Source of the DNA: G963663315 sp965214205
GTDB taxonomy: Bacteria; Pseudomonadota; Gammaproteobacteria; Arenicellales; Poriferihabitantaceae
DNA length: 64,000 nt
Assembly: GCA_965214205.1 (NCBI GenBank)
Contig: OZ243941.1
Coordinates: forward strand, 1,984,001 to 2,048,000
Direction of reading: 5' to 3'
Shown piece by piece: positions 8,699 to 17,493 of the stretch (position 1 is the stretch's first letter; every line of letters begins with the position of its first letter). The translations under genes and the position numbers were made by a program. The notes under the pieces are model-generated. The model was given only the letters and a program-made list of their open reading frames with translations. It did not search any database and was not told where the DNA came from.

Positions 8699-9649
8699 TC
8701 AAGTATGTTCTCCGGGATGGAGTCTTTTCAGTACCGCGTTCAACTGCTCCGGTAAAGGCGCGTCGAAATTCATCAGCCTGCCCGAATCCGGGTGCGCGAC
8801 AGCAAGGGCGCGGGCATGCAGAAACAAACGGCCTAGCCCCGCTTTCCTCATTGTCCGGTTGAAATCACGGTCGCCATAAGCGCGGTCACCGGCGACAGGA
8901 TGGCCCGCCGCGGCGCAGTGTACCCGCGCCTGATGCATCCTTCCGGTTTCAAGCCCAAGACGCACCAGGGTTTCCCTCGCATAGCAGGCAACGGTGGAGA
9001 CCACACTGGCCGCTCTCTGACCATTCCGGTCCACCCTGATTTTTTTCATGTCGTCGGTTGTCATTCTTGACAGGGGAAGGTCAATTCGCTGATCGGTTGC
9101 CTGCCAATTTCCTTTCACCAGGGCCAGATAGGTTTTTTCCGCCGGATGTTCAGCGCTGAATTGCGATTGTATCGCCAACAGGGCCTTTCTGGATTTGGCC
9201 AGCATCAGACAACCCGATGTTTCCCGGTCCAGTCGATGCGCGAGCTCGATAAAGGGCAGTCCGGGTCGGAGTTGACGCACCGCCTCGATCAATCCGAACG
9301 GCAAACCTGAACCACCGTGCACAGCCAGACCGGAAGGCTTGTCAATCACCATCAGATGCTCGTCCTCGAACAGAACCGGGATACTCTCCAGCAGCCTGGG
9401 AGGAATCACGACTCTGCCCTTGTCCGAACTTATCCGCAATGGCGGGACTCTGACCCGGTCACCCGCAGCCAGCTTGCGCGACACCCTGATCCGGGAGCCA
9501 TTGACCCGGACTTCACCGCTGCGCACGGCCTTGTATATCCGGCTTTTCGGCACCCCCTTCAAATGCCTGATCAGGAAATTATCCACCCTCTGACCCTGCT
9601 CACCGGGACCGATTATTCTGACATCATTCGGTATTGGGGGAGCGACCAT
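8699..9649 (-). CDS. rluC: 23S rRNA pseudouridine synthase, RluC type
   Basis: This enzyme of the RluA family isomerises uridines in 23S rRNA. It has 316 residues. The N-terminal S4 RNA-binding domain (about residues 15-80) includes VDNFLIRHLKGVPKSRIYKAVRSGEVRVNG split over two helices. The catalytic domain has the family motif HRLDRETSGCLMLAK, whose aspartate is the nucleophile, preceded by VIDKPSGLAVHGGSG. The C-terminal MNFDAPLPEQL resembles RluC more than RluD. It starts 9 nt after the stop of the bactofilin-like gene, so the two are probably co-transcribed. The exact target uridines cannot be read from sequence. Confidence 0.9.
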   Translation of the reverse strand: MVAPPIPNDVRIIGPGEQGQRVDNFLIRHLKGVPKSRIYKAVRSGEVRVNGSRIRVSRKLAAGDRVRVPPLRISSDKGRVVIPPRLLESIPVLFEDEHLMVIDKPSGLAVHGGSGLPFGLIEAVRQLRPGLPFIELAHRLDRETSGCLMLAKSRKALLAIQSQFSAEHPAEKTYLALVKGNWQATDQRIDLPLSRMTTDDMKKIRVDRNGQRAASVVSTVACYARETLVRLGLETGRMHQARVHCAAAGHPVAGDRAYGDRDFNRTMRKAGLGRLFLHARALAVAHPDSGRLMNFDAPLPEQLNAVLKRLHPGEHT

Positions 9650-9658
9650 GCCAAAGCG

Positions 9659-10846
9659 TTATTTGATCTGATTTTTAAAATGGCCGACGAAATGGCGTGT
9701 CTGTTGCGCGATCAGTCCGATGCCGACCAGAGTTAGCGCGAGGTTGATGAAACCGCCGACCCACGGGATGTTGACAACAAACAGGATGACCACAAGCCCC
9801 GATAGCAGGGTCAACGGATAATTGTCCATGCGTTTGAACGGTCCGGGCAACAATCGGCCGATAAATGAAGCCAGTAGGATCTTGGCAAAGTAAGCCACCA
9901 GCAATAACAGGAAAAAGCCGATTACGGTAAAAGGCAGGCCGACCAGGGTCACGGCGCTGACCAGCATGAAAACCGGCAGCGCCACCGCTGTCAGCAGACC
10001 GATACCGAGCGCCTTGAACCCTTCAGCCGCATTACTGATGTCGAGCCTGCGAAGACAGGGCACGCACCATAACAGAACCAGCCCTGCAACGAAGGCGCTG
10101 GCCAGACGAAACAACTGCAACAGGTAGTAGCCGCCCTCTGCGTAGTAGCTGCTTTGTGAGCGCTCGCCGCGCGATTCGTGGTCAGTCTTGCTGGAATGAA
10201 CATTGACCTCGCCACCAACCGTTGCAGCCGCGGATTGCCGCAAGGCGTTATCGCGGTCGGTTCGCACTGAGAGATCGCCGCCAATCCGGGCATCGTTCAA
10301 CAAGTGGACACGACGGGCAAACACATCCAGGTCCCGACCGACCATTCCGCTGACTTCCAGCTTCTCGGCGAACGCCAGGGCATCGTGCCCGATTTGACCG
10401 GCAATCCCCGCCCGTCTTGCGGCGATCATGGCATTTCCGGCGATTTGTGTCGCGGGATCGATACGGAGGCTTTCACCGGCGCCCCAAAGATCGCCGGAAA
10501 CGGTCGCGCTGATGAGGTCCATGGACGCTCCGGAACCCAGTATCATTCCTCCAACCTGCCCCTGGACCGTAACCTCTTCCGCGAAAGCAATGAGATTGCC
10601 GCCGATACTGCCGCGAACAACAACCCGACGCGCGAACGCGAACAGATCCCTCGTGATCACGCCTTCAATCACCACGGTCTCCCCGGCGGCGATCAGCGTG
10701 TCATCAATGGTCTGCTCTTTCGGGATCGTCACCTCTCGTTCTAAAATGCGGCGCTCAAGCGCGCTTGCATCCGGCGCGAACAACGCCGCCGCGAGTGTCA
10801 GTATGACCAGAGCGGCGGCCAGGCAGGTTGTTTTCTGATCATTCAT
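9659..10846 (-). CDS. Bactofilin-like (polymer-forming) membrane protein of unknown role
   Basis: The protein has 395 residues. Residues 1-29 look like a signal peptide or anchor ending PDASA. Residues ~35-220 form repeated short beta-strand units typical of the bactofilin/polymer-forming fold, for example ETVVIEGVITRDLFAFA, RVVVRGSIGGNLIAFA and EVTVQGQVGGMILGSG, each about 19-20 residues and one turn of a beta-helix. Residues ~240-395 hold four hydrophobic helices. Similar bactofilin-plus-membrane proteins are known as a family without a settled function. A scaffold role in the envelope is only an inference. The signal peptide suggests that the beta-helix faces the periplasm, unlike classical cytoplasmic bactofilins. 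The gene sits directly upstream of rluC. Confidence 0.75.
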   Translation of the reverse strand: MNDQKTTCLAAALVILTLAAALFAPDASALERRILEREVTIPKEQTIDDTLIAAGETVVIEGVITRDLFAFARRVVVRGSIGGNLIAFAEEVTVQGQVGGMILGSGASMDLISATVSGDLWGAGESLRIDPATQIAGNAMIAARRAGIAGQIGHDALAFAEKLEVSGMVGRDLDVFARRVHLLNDARIGGDLSVRTDRDNALRQSAAATVGGEVNVHSSKTDHESRGERSQSSYYAEGGYYLLQLFRLASAFVAGLVLLWCVPCLRRLDISNAAEGFKALGIGLLTAVALPVFMLVSAVTLVGLPFTVIGFFLLLLVAYFAKILLASFIGRLLPGPFKRMDNYPLTLLSGLVVILFVVNIPWVGGFINLALTLVGIGLIAQQTRHFVGHFKNQIK

Positions 10847-10940
10847 GATCGTGTCTGTTGGTTGTCGAGATTATCCGGGACAGTGTATATGGTGGTGACC
10901 AGTAGTACAATACGCCCGTATCCTTAAATTCATATTGAAA

Positions 10941-12320
10941 ATGTCACCAGATACTCCTGTAGAAAACAAGGCCAGGGGCAAGCTCCCGGCTGATCTTCGA
11001 AACTGGCTCAACAGCAATTACATAGAAGAGATTGAAGCGGTCGTTCCGGATATGACCGGCGCGGCGAAAGGGAAAATCCTGCCTGCCGGAAAATACCAGG
11101 AAGATGTCGGACTGCGATTGCCGGAGAGCATTTTCGGACAAACCGTGAATGGTGATTACCCCGATGAATGGGATGTGCTGGATGAGTCAGATGGCGATAT
11201 GTTTCTGAAACCGGACCCATCCACGGTGCGGCCGGTTCCGTTTGCCGGCGACCCCACCGCGGTGATCATTCACGACTGTTATCATTTTGATGGAAAACCG
11301 GTGGAGGTTTCTCCAAGACAGGTATTGAGAAGGGTTTTAAATTTCTATCAGGAGCATGACTGGACGCCAGTGGTCGCTCCCGAAGTGGAATTTTACCTGG
11401 TCAAGCGGAATACGGACGCGGATTACCCTTTGGAGCCGCCGGTCGGGCGGTCCGGTCGTCCGGAAGCCGGGAGACAGTCCTTCAGCATTGACGCAGTCAA
11501 TGAGTTCGACCCGTTGTTCGAGGACCTGTATGACTATTGTGAAACCCAGGACATCGGAATCGAGACCCTGATCCATGAGTCAGGAGTCACCCAGATGGAA
11601 ATCAACCTTCTGCACGGTGACGCGCTTGAACTGGCTGATCAGGTTTTTCTTTTCAAGCGGGGGATGCGAGAAGTGGCCTTGCGCCATGAAATGTATGCCA
11701 CCTTCATGGCCGCGCCAATGGAAAATCAGCCAGGCAGCGCCATGCACCTGCATCAGAGCCTGGTTGACGGCGCAGGCTCGAATATTTTCACGGGCCGGGA
11801 TGGACGGGAAAGCGAACTGTTCAGATGGTATATCGGCGGACTGCAGCAATATCTTCCAGCCGCTATGGCCCTCATCGCGCCCAACGTCAATTCCTACCGC
11901 CGACTGGCGCCTGACAAATTCGGCACCCCGATCAATATCGAATGGGGCTACGACAACCGCACCGCGGGATTGCGTGTCCCGGTTTCAAATCCCCAGGCGC
12001 GCCGGGTGGAGAACCGGATCGCGGGCGCGGATGTCAACCCGTATCTGGCCATTGCGGCGTCCCTGGCCTGCGGCTACCTTGGAATGAAGCGCCGGATTGA
12101 TCCGAAACAGCCGGTTTCGGGGGATGCCGGAGAGGTAACAACCACCCTGCCCCATACCTTGAGAGAGGCGGTCGATGAATTGCTCAAATGCGAAGAGTTG
12201 CATGAAATGCTCGGCGGGAAATTTGTCCGATTGTACAGCAGTGTCAAGCATCACGAGTACAATATCTTCCTGAACGTCATCAGCGCCTGGGAAAGAGAGC
12301 ACCTGTTGCTCAGCGTTTAG
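10941..12320 (+). CDS. Glutamine synthetase family ligase (PuuA-like gamma-glutamyl-amine ligase?)
   Basis: The 459-residue protein has the glutamine synthetase fold. It has an N-terminal beta-grasp domain (about 15-115) and a catalytic domain with EVEFYLVKR, the metal-binding glutamates in QMEINLLHGD, the nucleotide-site block PGSAMHLHQSLVD, and the glutamate/ammonia-site region DNRTAGLRVPVSNPQARRVE. It lacks the adenylylation-site tyrosine segment of classical GlnA, and the overall pattern resembles gamma-glutamylputrescine synthetase and related amine ligases. The amine substrate is unknown. ATG was preferred over an in-frame TTG 6 nt upstream. The next genes encode FdhD and a betaine importer, which do not clarify the role. 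An agmatinase producing putrescine lies 17 kb away. Confidence 0.8.
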   Translation: MSPDTPVENKARGKLPADLRNWLNSNYIEEIEAVVPDMTGAAKGKILPAGKYQEDVGLRLPESIFGQTVNGDYPDEWDVLDESDGDMFLKPDPSTVRPVPFAGDPTAVIIHDCYHFDGKPVEVSPRQVLRRVLNFYQEHDWTPVVAPEVEFYLVKRNTDADYPLEPPVGRSGRPEAGRQSFSIDAVNEFDPLFEDLYDYCETQDIGIETLIHESGVTQMEINLLHGDALELADQVFLFKRGMREVALRHEMYATFMAAPMENQPGSAMHLHQSLVDGAGSNIFTGRDGRESELFRWYIGGLQQYLPAAMALIAPNVNSYRRLAPDKFGTPINIEWGYDNRTAGLRVPVSNPQARRVENRIAGADVNPYLAIAASLACGYLGMKRRIDPKQPVSGDAGEVTTTLPHTLREAVDELLKCEELHEMLGGKFVRLYSSVKHHEYNIFLNVISAWEREHLLLSV

Positions 12321-12387
12321 AACGGTTCAGCGTTCAGGGCCGGTTCAGGACAGCGGATGGCCTGATCGGAAAACAGGCGCAGCCGGG

Positions 12388-13281
12388 TTATCCGCTTTTC
12401 TCCGGTCTGGCGTCAAATATCAGATTAGCGGCGTTCAGCGCCGTAAAGTGCCGGCTTTTCGCCCTGGCGATCAGGGTTACGCCCAGATCGACCGCAAGGT
12501 CATAACCCATATTGGTGGTGCCGTTACGGGAAACCAGTACCGGAATACCCATCAGGGCGGCCTTCATCACAATCTCAGAAGTCAGTCGGCCTGTGGTATA
12601 GAATATCTTGTCGTTACCGGGTATTCCCTTCAGCCACATTTCCCCGGAAATCGCATCCATCGCGTTATGACGGCCGACATCTTCAATAAAGATCAGCACC
12701 TCGCCATCCTTGCACAGTCCGCAGCCATGCACCGAGCCCGCTGCCCGATACGCCTTGTTGAACCCGGCAACCTGTTTCAATACCCGGTAAATATCGGACT
12801 GCCTGATCTCGACATCCGGCAACCTGTGTCGATACAGTTTGTCCAGAGTACAGCTCAGTATCGTACCCTGTCCGCAACCACTGGTGACCGTTCTTCGGGA
12901 CGTATCGAGTCCACGTATACCGTGCCCGTCCATGGTAGTGACGGTTGCCAGCTCACGTTCCCAGTCAACCTCTATGGACTGGATATCCAGCGGGCTTTCA
13001 AACAGGGTCTGATTGCGCAAATATCCCAACGTCAACAGTTCCGGGTGGGTTCCGAGTGTCATCAGGGTGACCAGCTCCCGACCGTCCACTTTTATGGTAA
13101 GAGGCAACTCGCCGACAATATTGATTTCCCGGTCTTCACCATACTGATTGCGGGAGGGCGCCTGATAAATACCTTCCAGTCCCGCATTGCTCAATACCGG
13201 AAGAGAACGCTCCATAGCCGCCACTCCCAATTCAATCGTCGGGCTATCGTCCTGGATTAATGGAATACCTGAATAATTCAT
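12388..13281 (-). CDS. fdhD: FdhD, sulfurtransferase for formate dehydrogenase cofactor
   Basis: FdhD passes sulfur from IscS to the molybdenum bis-MGD cofactor of formate dehydrogenases. The protein has 297 residues from the ATG; an in-frame TTG 9 nt upstream is less likely. Family motifs are VKVDGRELVTLMTLGTHPE near residue 50, AYRAAGSVHGCGLCKDGEVL near 185, and EDVGRHNAMDAISG, the cofactor-binding block. The cysteine loop reads TSGCGQGT. The first cysteine is kept, but the second cysteine of the usual CxxC (CGxCG) is glycine. No formate dehydrogenase gene is in this window. The gene is divergent from the betaine ABC operon. Confidence 0.92.
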   Translation of the reverse strand: MNYSGIPLIQDDSPTIELGVAAMERSLPVLSNAGLEGIYQAPSRNQYGEDREINIVGELPLTIKVDGRELVTLMTLGTHPELLTLGYLRNQTLFESPLDIQSIEVDWERELATVTTMDGHGIRGLDTSRRTVTSGCGQGTILSCTLDKLYRHRLPDVEIRQSDIYRVLKQVAGFNKAYRAAGSVHGCGLCKDGEVLIFIEDVGRHNAMDAISGEMWLKGIPGNDKIFYTTGRLTSEIVMKAALMGIPVLVSRNGTTNMGYDLAVDLGVTLIARAKSRHFTALNAANLIFDARPEKSG

Positions 13282-13431
13282 CCGGTGCAATCTTCGCTAC
13301 TATTCGCCACTCATCAATCGGCATTGCAATCTACCATAAAATGAAGCGGAACTAACGTTAACAGTGTGATAATGTCCGCAAGTATGTCACAATAATAAAT
13401 GTCAAAATAATCATCCAATAGAGGAAAATCA

Positions 13432-14427
13432 ATGTATTTGAAATTTACGCATAAAATTGCCACCGGATTCACGGGTATCGCAGCGGCTGCCATGCTGACC
13501 ATGGCTGGGCCTTCTCACGCTGCCGATTGCGGTGAAGTATCCATTACCGAGATGAACTGGGCTTCATCACAGATCATCACGGAAGTCTCCAAGTTTCTGA
13601 TGGAGCAGGGATACGGCTGCACCATTGAGAAGGTGCCGTCGGCAACCACCACGTCGGTCGCATCCCTGGCCGAGAACGGAGAACCGGACATTGTTACCGA
13701 ATTGTGGTTGAACTCGACTGGCGATGTCTATGCGAAGCTGGAAGCGGATGGCAAGGTATCCCGTCTGGCTGATGTCATTGCGCCGGGTGGCCTGGAAGGC
13801 TGGTGGGTTCCTGAGTATCTTGCGAAAGCCAATCCAGCCCTGGCTACCATCGAAGGAGTCATGGCGAACCCTGATCTGGTTGGCGGACGTTTCAATAACT
13901 GTCCCGACGGCTGGGGTTGTCGCATTGTCAACGACAACCTGATCAAGGCGCTCGATATAAAAGGCGCCGGAATCGAGGTTTTTGACCATGGTTCGGGCGA
14001 GACGCTGGCCACCTCAATTGCCGCCGCCTATGAAAACGAAGAACCGTGGTTCGGTTATTACTGGGGACCGACCTCTGTGCTGGGTCAATACAAGATGACC
14101 AAGGTATCCCTCGGTGATATTGATACTGAAATTCATACAGGCAATCAGAACAAGGACAATCCGTCACCCGGAGTTTCCGACTTTCCGCCTGCTCCGGTAT
14201 TGACTGTCGCCACGGCCGACCTGGCCGCGCAGAAACCGGAGATCGCCGAACTCATGGGCAATGTGAGCTTTGATGTAGCCCTGATGAGTTCCCTGCTCGC
14301 CTGGCAGGAACAAAACGGAGCTTCAGCCGAAGAAACGGCGGTGTATTTCCTCTCTACACAGTCCGATGTTTGGGCGCAGTGGGTAAATGACGCGGCCCGT
14401 GAGAAACTGTCCGCCCTGATCCAGTAA
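13432..14427 (+). CDS. Glycine betaine/proline-type ABC transporter, periplasmic binding protein
   Basis: This is the substrate-binding protein of an osmoprotectant importer, family OpuAC/ProX. It has 331 residues with a signal peptide ending GPSHA before ADCGEVSITEMNWASSQ. The mature part shows the two-lobed fold signature PDIVTELWLNSTGDVY and EGWWVPEYLAKANPAL; tryptophans in such positions commonly form the aromatic box for the quaternary ammonium group. A GAGIEVFDHGSGET segment opens the second lobe. An AGAGGA-like ribosome site precedes the ATG. A stable hairpin follows before the permease gene and would favour higher expression of this component. Betaine, choline or a related ligand is likely; the exact ligand is not decidable. 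Confidence 0.9.
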   Translation: MYLKFTHKIATGFTGIAAAAMLTMAGPSHAADCGEVSITEMNWASSQIITEVSKFLMEQGYGCTIEKVPSATTTSVASLAENGEPDIVTELWLNSTGDVYAKLEADGKVSRLADVIAPGGLEGWWVPEYLAKANPALATIEGVMANPDLVGGRFNNCPDGWGCRIVNDNLIKALDIKGAGIEVFDHGSGETLATSIAAAYENEEPWFGYYWGPTSVLGQYKMTKVSLGDIDTEIHTGNQNKDNPSPGVSDFPPAPVLTVATADLAAQKPEIAELMGNVSFDVALMSSLLAWQEQNGASAEETAVYFLSTQSDVWAQWVNDAAREKLSALIQ

Positions 14428-14441
14428 GCGAGCGGTTATCG

Positions 14442-14470
14442 TGGCGCGGCCTTTTTTACTGGTCGCGCCA
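14442..14470 (+). terminator. Intercistronic hairpin after binding-protein gene
   Basis: Arms TGGCGCGGCC and GGTCGCGCCA pair with one G-U and enclose a 9-nt loop containing six T residues. It lies 14 nt after the binding-protein stop and 70 nt before the permease start. There is no T tract after the stem, so it more likely stabilises the upstream mRNA end or causes partial termination than stops transcription outright. Confidence 0.6.
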
Positions 14471-14540
14471 ACCGTTATCACGCAACAGGATGTCCGGGGG
14501 CTTCTGCTTGGCTCCCGGGTATTCGGCAAGGTGAACCAGA

Positions 14541-15575
14541 TTGGCAACGTATGAATTTGTTTTCGATGGTCTCGGACTGCGAGACTGGTGCGACTCCGGC
14601 GGCGCTGGAGACGCTCCGATGTCGATGGCCGACCTGCTCGCACAAAGCGGAGGAGGCGCGAAAGACACCTCGCTATGGGAGCTCCCCTTCCCGTCTCTGG
14701 ATGCGCTGAATGACTCCTGCGCGAGAATCATTCAGTCCAGAGATCTGACGAAGGGGGTCGAGCAGGGGTTTCTGGCGATCAAGGATGCCTTGCGCTTTGT
14801 GCTGGACCCGATGACTCAACCGCTCAGCTGGATACTCGAATTCGCGCTTGCGACCTTCGAGTGGACACCCTGGTGGATCATGCTTCCGGTCCTCATCCTG
14901 ATCGTCTATCTGGCGTCGAAATCTGTCCGTATTGCTGTCTTTGTAGCGGCTTGTCTGGCTTTTCTGGCCGGGATTGACCACTACGAATTCGCCATGCAGA
15001 CGCTGGCGATTATCTTCGTCTGCGCTTTTTTATGCGTTCTTTTAGGCGTGCCGATCGGTATTGCCATGTCGCGCAGCAATACGCTGCAACGCATGACCAT
15101 ACCCATACTGGATATGTTGCAGACTCTGCCGCCATTCGTCTATCTGATTCCGCTTATCTTCCTGTTTTCGGTGACAGAGCCGAAACTCTACGGCATTGCC
15201 ATTATCCTGTACGCCATTGTTCCGGTGATTCGTCTGACTGATCTCGGTATCCGGCTGGTTGACCAGGACGTGATTGAGGCGGCCAATGCCTTTGGCATGA
15301 CAGATCGCCAAAAACTTTTTGGCGTGCAGATTCCGTTGGCGCTCCCGAACATTATGGCCGGAGTCAACCAGACCATTATGATGAGCCTTGCCATGGTCGT
15401 CATCGCCTCGCTGGTTTCAGCGCCGGGACTGGGTGTTCTGGTGCTTCGCGGCATCCGCAATCTCGAGTTGGGAGTCGGCCTGATATCCGGTCTTGGCATC
15501 GTTCTCCTGGCTATTATTCTTGACCGCGTCACAAAAGCCGCCCTTGACCGCGTCAACGAATCGCAAAAGCATTGA
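14541..15575 (+). CDS. Glycine betaine/proline-type ABC transporter, permease
   Basis: This inner-membrane permease of the ProW/OpuAB family has 344 residues. The first ~105 residues are mostly polar, as in ProW, followed by about six to seven hydrophobic helices from WWIMLPVLILIVYLASKSV onward. The BPD_transp_1 coupling loop (EAA-like) is EAANAFGMTDRQKLFGVQIP near residue 235, which contacts the ATPase. The start codon is TTG. The frame is closed just upstream, no ATG occurs before residue 27, and AAGGTG lies 8 nt before the TTG. The gene ends in TTGA, 14 nt before the ATPase start. Confidence 0.9.
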   Translation: MATYEFVFDGLGLRDWCDSGGAGDAPMSMADLLAQSGGGAKDTSLWELPFPSLDALNDSCARIIQSRDLTKGVEQGFLAIKDALRFVLDPMTQPLSWILEFALATFEWTPWWIMLPVLILIVYLASKSVRIAVFVAACLAFLAGIDHYEFAMQTLAIIFVCAFLCVLLGVPIGIAMSRSNTLQRMTIPILDMLQTLPPFVYLIPLIFLFSVTEPKLYGIAIILYAIVPVIRLTDLGIRLVDQDVIEAANAFGMTDRQKLFGVQIPLALPNIMAGVNQTIMMSLAMVVIASLVSAPGLGVLVLRGIRNLELGVGLISGLGIVLLAIILDRVTKAALDRVNESQKH

Positions 15576-15589
15576 GCGCGGGAGACTGC

Positions 15590-16651
15590 ATGGACGAACC
15601 TGTCAAAATATCAATCCGTAACCTGTACAAGGTATTCGGCCCCGAGCCACAAGCTGCTCTTGAGCGCGTCATGGCGGGAATGGACAAGACTGAACTGCTG
15701 GAAAAGCATCATCACGTACTGGGGCTGCGAGACATCAATGTAGATATGCGTGATGGTGAGGTTACCGTCATCATGGGGCTTTCCGGCTCCGGCAAGTCAA
15801 CACTGATTCGCCACTTTAATCGCCTGATCGAACCTACGGCCGGACAGGTTGAGGTGGATGGTGAAAATGTGCTGGGTTATGGTGAAGAAGACCTGCGTAA
15901 CCTTCGACGTTCCATGATGTCGATGGTCTTTCAGCGATTTGCTCTGTTACCCCACCGCACGGTAATCGAGAACGCCGCTACCTCGCTAAAGGTGCGCGGT
16001 ATTGGCAAGAGCGAGTATCTGGCCGAAGCGCAAAAGTGGCTGGATCGCGTGGGTCTGGCCGGATACGACAATCGTTACCCGCACCAGCTTTCCGGCGGCA
16101 TGCAGCAGCGCGTCGGTATCGCCCGCGCGTTGACCTCCAATTCTCCCATCATGCTGATGGATGAAGCATTCTCGGCGCTGGATCCTCTGATTCGCACCGA
16201 CATGCAGGACCTGCTGCTGGAGTTACAGACTGAGCTTCACAAGACCATCGTCTTCATCACCCATGATCTGGATGAAGCGCTCAAGATCGCTGATCACCTC
16301 GTGATTCTCAAGGATGGTTTCATCGTGCAGCAGGGCGAGCCGCAACACATCCTGCTAAATCCGAACGATCCTTACATTGAAGACTTCGTAAGCGACATCA
16401 ACCGCGCTCGCGTACTGCGTGTCCGCTCAATCATGATTCCACTCGAAGGCGATGCTGTGCCACCCGACGCTCATGGCGAAGTGGGCTACAACGATACACT
16501 GGAAAGCGTCATCGCCCGCTCCGGTGGCGACACGTCACACGCATATATCGTGATGGGAGACGACGGCCCGGTCGGCACTCTGGACATGACCCGCCTGATC
16601 AAGGCGCTGGTGCCACGCGTAGCCTCCGAGGCCGGAGCCAGAAAATACTGA
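15590..16651 (+). CDS. Glycine betaine/proline-type ABC transporter, ATPase
   Basis: This is the ATP-hydrolysing subunit of the osmoprotectant importer, ProV/OpuAA family. It has 353 residues. Walker A is GLSGSGKST, the Q-loop region is MVFQRFALLPHRTV, the ABC signature is LSGGMQQR, Walker B is IMLMDEAFSALD, and the switch histidine is in FITHDLDEAL. The N-terminal extension AALERVMAGMDKTELLEK is typical of this subfamily. After residue ~270 there is a CBS-like C-terminal part, which in OpuA senses ionic strength. The ATG is preceded by GGGAGA at good spacing. It overlaps nothing downstream and is followed by a repeat-rich spacer that begins the accessory island. Confidence 0.93.
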   Translation: MDEPVKISIRNLYKVFGPEPQAALERVMAGMDKTELLEKHHHVLGLRDINVDMRDGEVTVIMGLSGSGKSTLIRHFNRLIEPTAGQVEVDGENVLGYGEEDLRNLRRSMMSMVFQRFALLPHRTVIENAATSLKVRGIGKSEYLAEAQKWLDRVGLAGYDNRYPHQLSGGMQQRVGIARALTSNSPIMLMDEAFSALDPLIRTDMQDLLLELQTELHKTIVFITHDLDEALKIADHLVILKDGFIVQQGEPQHILLNPNDPYIEDFVSDINRARVLRVRSIMIPLEGDAVPPDAHGEVGYNDTLESVIARSGGDTSHAYIVMGDDGPVGTLDMTRLIKALVPRVASEAGARKY

Positions 16652-16717
16652 ACCCCCGGCCAGGATTTAGCCACTGCATTCCCGTTCTCCGGAACGATTA
16701 CCAACCCGTGATCGTAG

Positions 16718-16750
16718 GGGCGGGTCTTGTGCCCGCCCGCGAATGGTGGA
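16718..16750 (+). repeat. 33-bp palindrome-headed repeat, copy 1
   Basis: It begins GGGCGGGTCTTGTGCCCGCC and ends GCGAATGGTGGA. The first 21 bases form a hairpin with 7-bp arms GGGCGGG and CCCGCCC around a 7-nt loop. All 33 bases are identical to 27841-27873, in the same orientation. The two copies bracket the restriction, Argonaute/SIR2 and AbiE genes. Confidence 0.9.
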
Positions 16751-16782
16751 TACCTGTTCCGACATTGTGGGACGGCACAATC

Positions 16783-16803
16783 ATTCCCCCCTTGAGGGGG
16801 AAT
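16783..16803. repeat. ATTCCC-N9-GGGAAT palindrome (dRS3-like)
   Basis: An 8-bp perfect inverted repeat, ATTCCCCC / GGGGGAAT, surrounds CTTGA. The outer ATTCCC and GGGAAT halves match the layout of the Neisseria dRS3 element (N8 there, N9 here). Related palindromes occur at 27978-27997 and 31922-31941. Homology to dRS3 is not claimed, only resemblance. Confidence 0.5.
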
Positions 16804-16914
16804 CACATCGCGCGAAGCGGGTGTGATGGGGGGAACAACCGTCATCGCTGTACCTGTCCACAAATGTCGAAACGCGCTGGCTCAAGAGTGCGACACCCTC
16901 AAACCAAACAGTAC

Positions 16915-17493
16915 TCAGAATGGATCGTTATCACCCGCGCCAGATAACTCAGTGAAATAGGAAAGCTCCATTCGCTCCTCGAAGAATTGCTTTGCCGTCT
17001 GGTTTTCATACTCAATCCGCTCGGCTGGAATGTTTAAGAGCGAAGCTATTCGGTCTTTTTTCTGAGAAATACGATCAGAAACCAAGTCTGCTTTGTCCTC
17101 GAAAACAGGCGCGACAACTAATACCTTTAGGTATTCGCTCCGCGTTACGGCTTGTCCAATAAGGCCATTTACATAGTCGTCGCTAAAACTGTATCCAATT
17201 ACCACAATAAATCTCAGTGCTTCGTTCAACGAATATTTCCGAAGCTCATGAACATAGAACAGGTACGGATCAATTGAACTCAATTTTTCTGCTGTACCAA
17301 AAATCAACTCTGGGTTCGGTTGGGGATTATCGCAGAGCTTCAAGATATTGCCGTTCGCTTCCTCTCGTTCCCAGTCGATTGATCCGTGGAGTTTATAGAG
17401 ATACATACCTACATCAGTGTTCTCGTTAGCATCGAACTTGGTTGCCTCCCATTCACGACCACTATTAAATCCAAGCTCAATACCAAAAGAAGA
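16915..17493 (-). pseudogene. C-terminal fragment of a SIR2-like (SIR2_2) defence NADase
   Basis: The fragment contains GREWEATKFDAN, then LYKLHGSIDW, a hallmark of bacterial SIR2_2 effector proteins, and later RFIVVIGYSFSDDYVNGLIG, the second-half Rossmann motif (GYSFxD..N). Such proteins hydrolyse NAD+ to kill infected cells. The N-terminal half, with the GAGxS nucleotide loop and the catalytic Asn/His region, is absent. This frame is open only from 17553. Its recognisable part begins where the upstream Argonaute-like frame loses homology (about 17480-17495). The piece is therefore a remnant, joined out of frame, and has no credible start. The first in-frame ATG at 17406 would begin just before the KLHGS motif. 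Confidence 0.7.

Larger units (their letters stand above)
16652..16914. other. Gene-free spacer with nested palindromic repeats, left edge of the island
   Basis: No convincing gene is present. The spacer holds a 33-bp element (16718-16750), an ATTCCC...GGGAAT palindrome (16783-16803), and a further hairpin with arms TCACATCGC and GCGGGTGTGA (16803-16828). The first two have counterparts at the other end of the island. No strong T tract follows any of these stems, so none is a typical terminator. Confidence 0.6.

Noticed and set aside
13432..16651. Calling the ABC operon proXWV with a fixed substrate
   Set aside because: The family is clear, but betaine, proline betaine and choline binders cannot be separated by the visible motifs, so no gene symbols were given.
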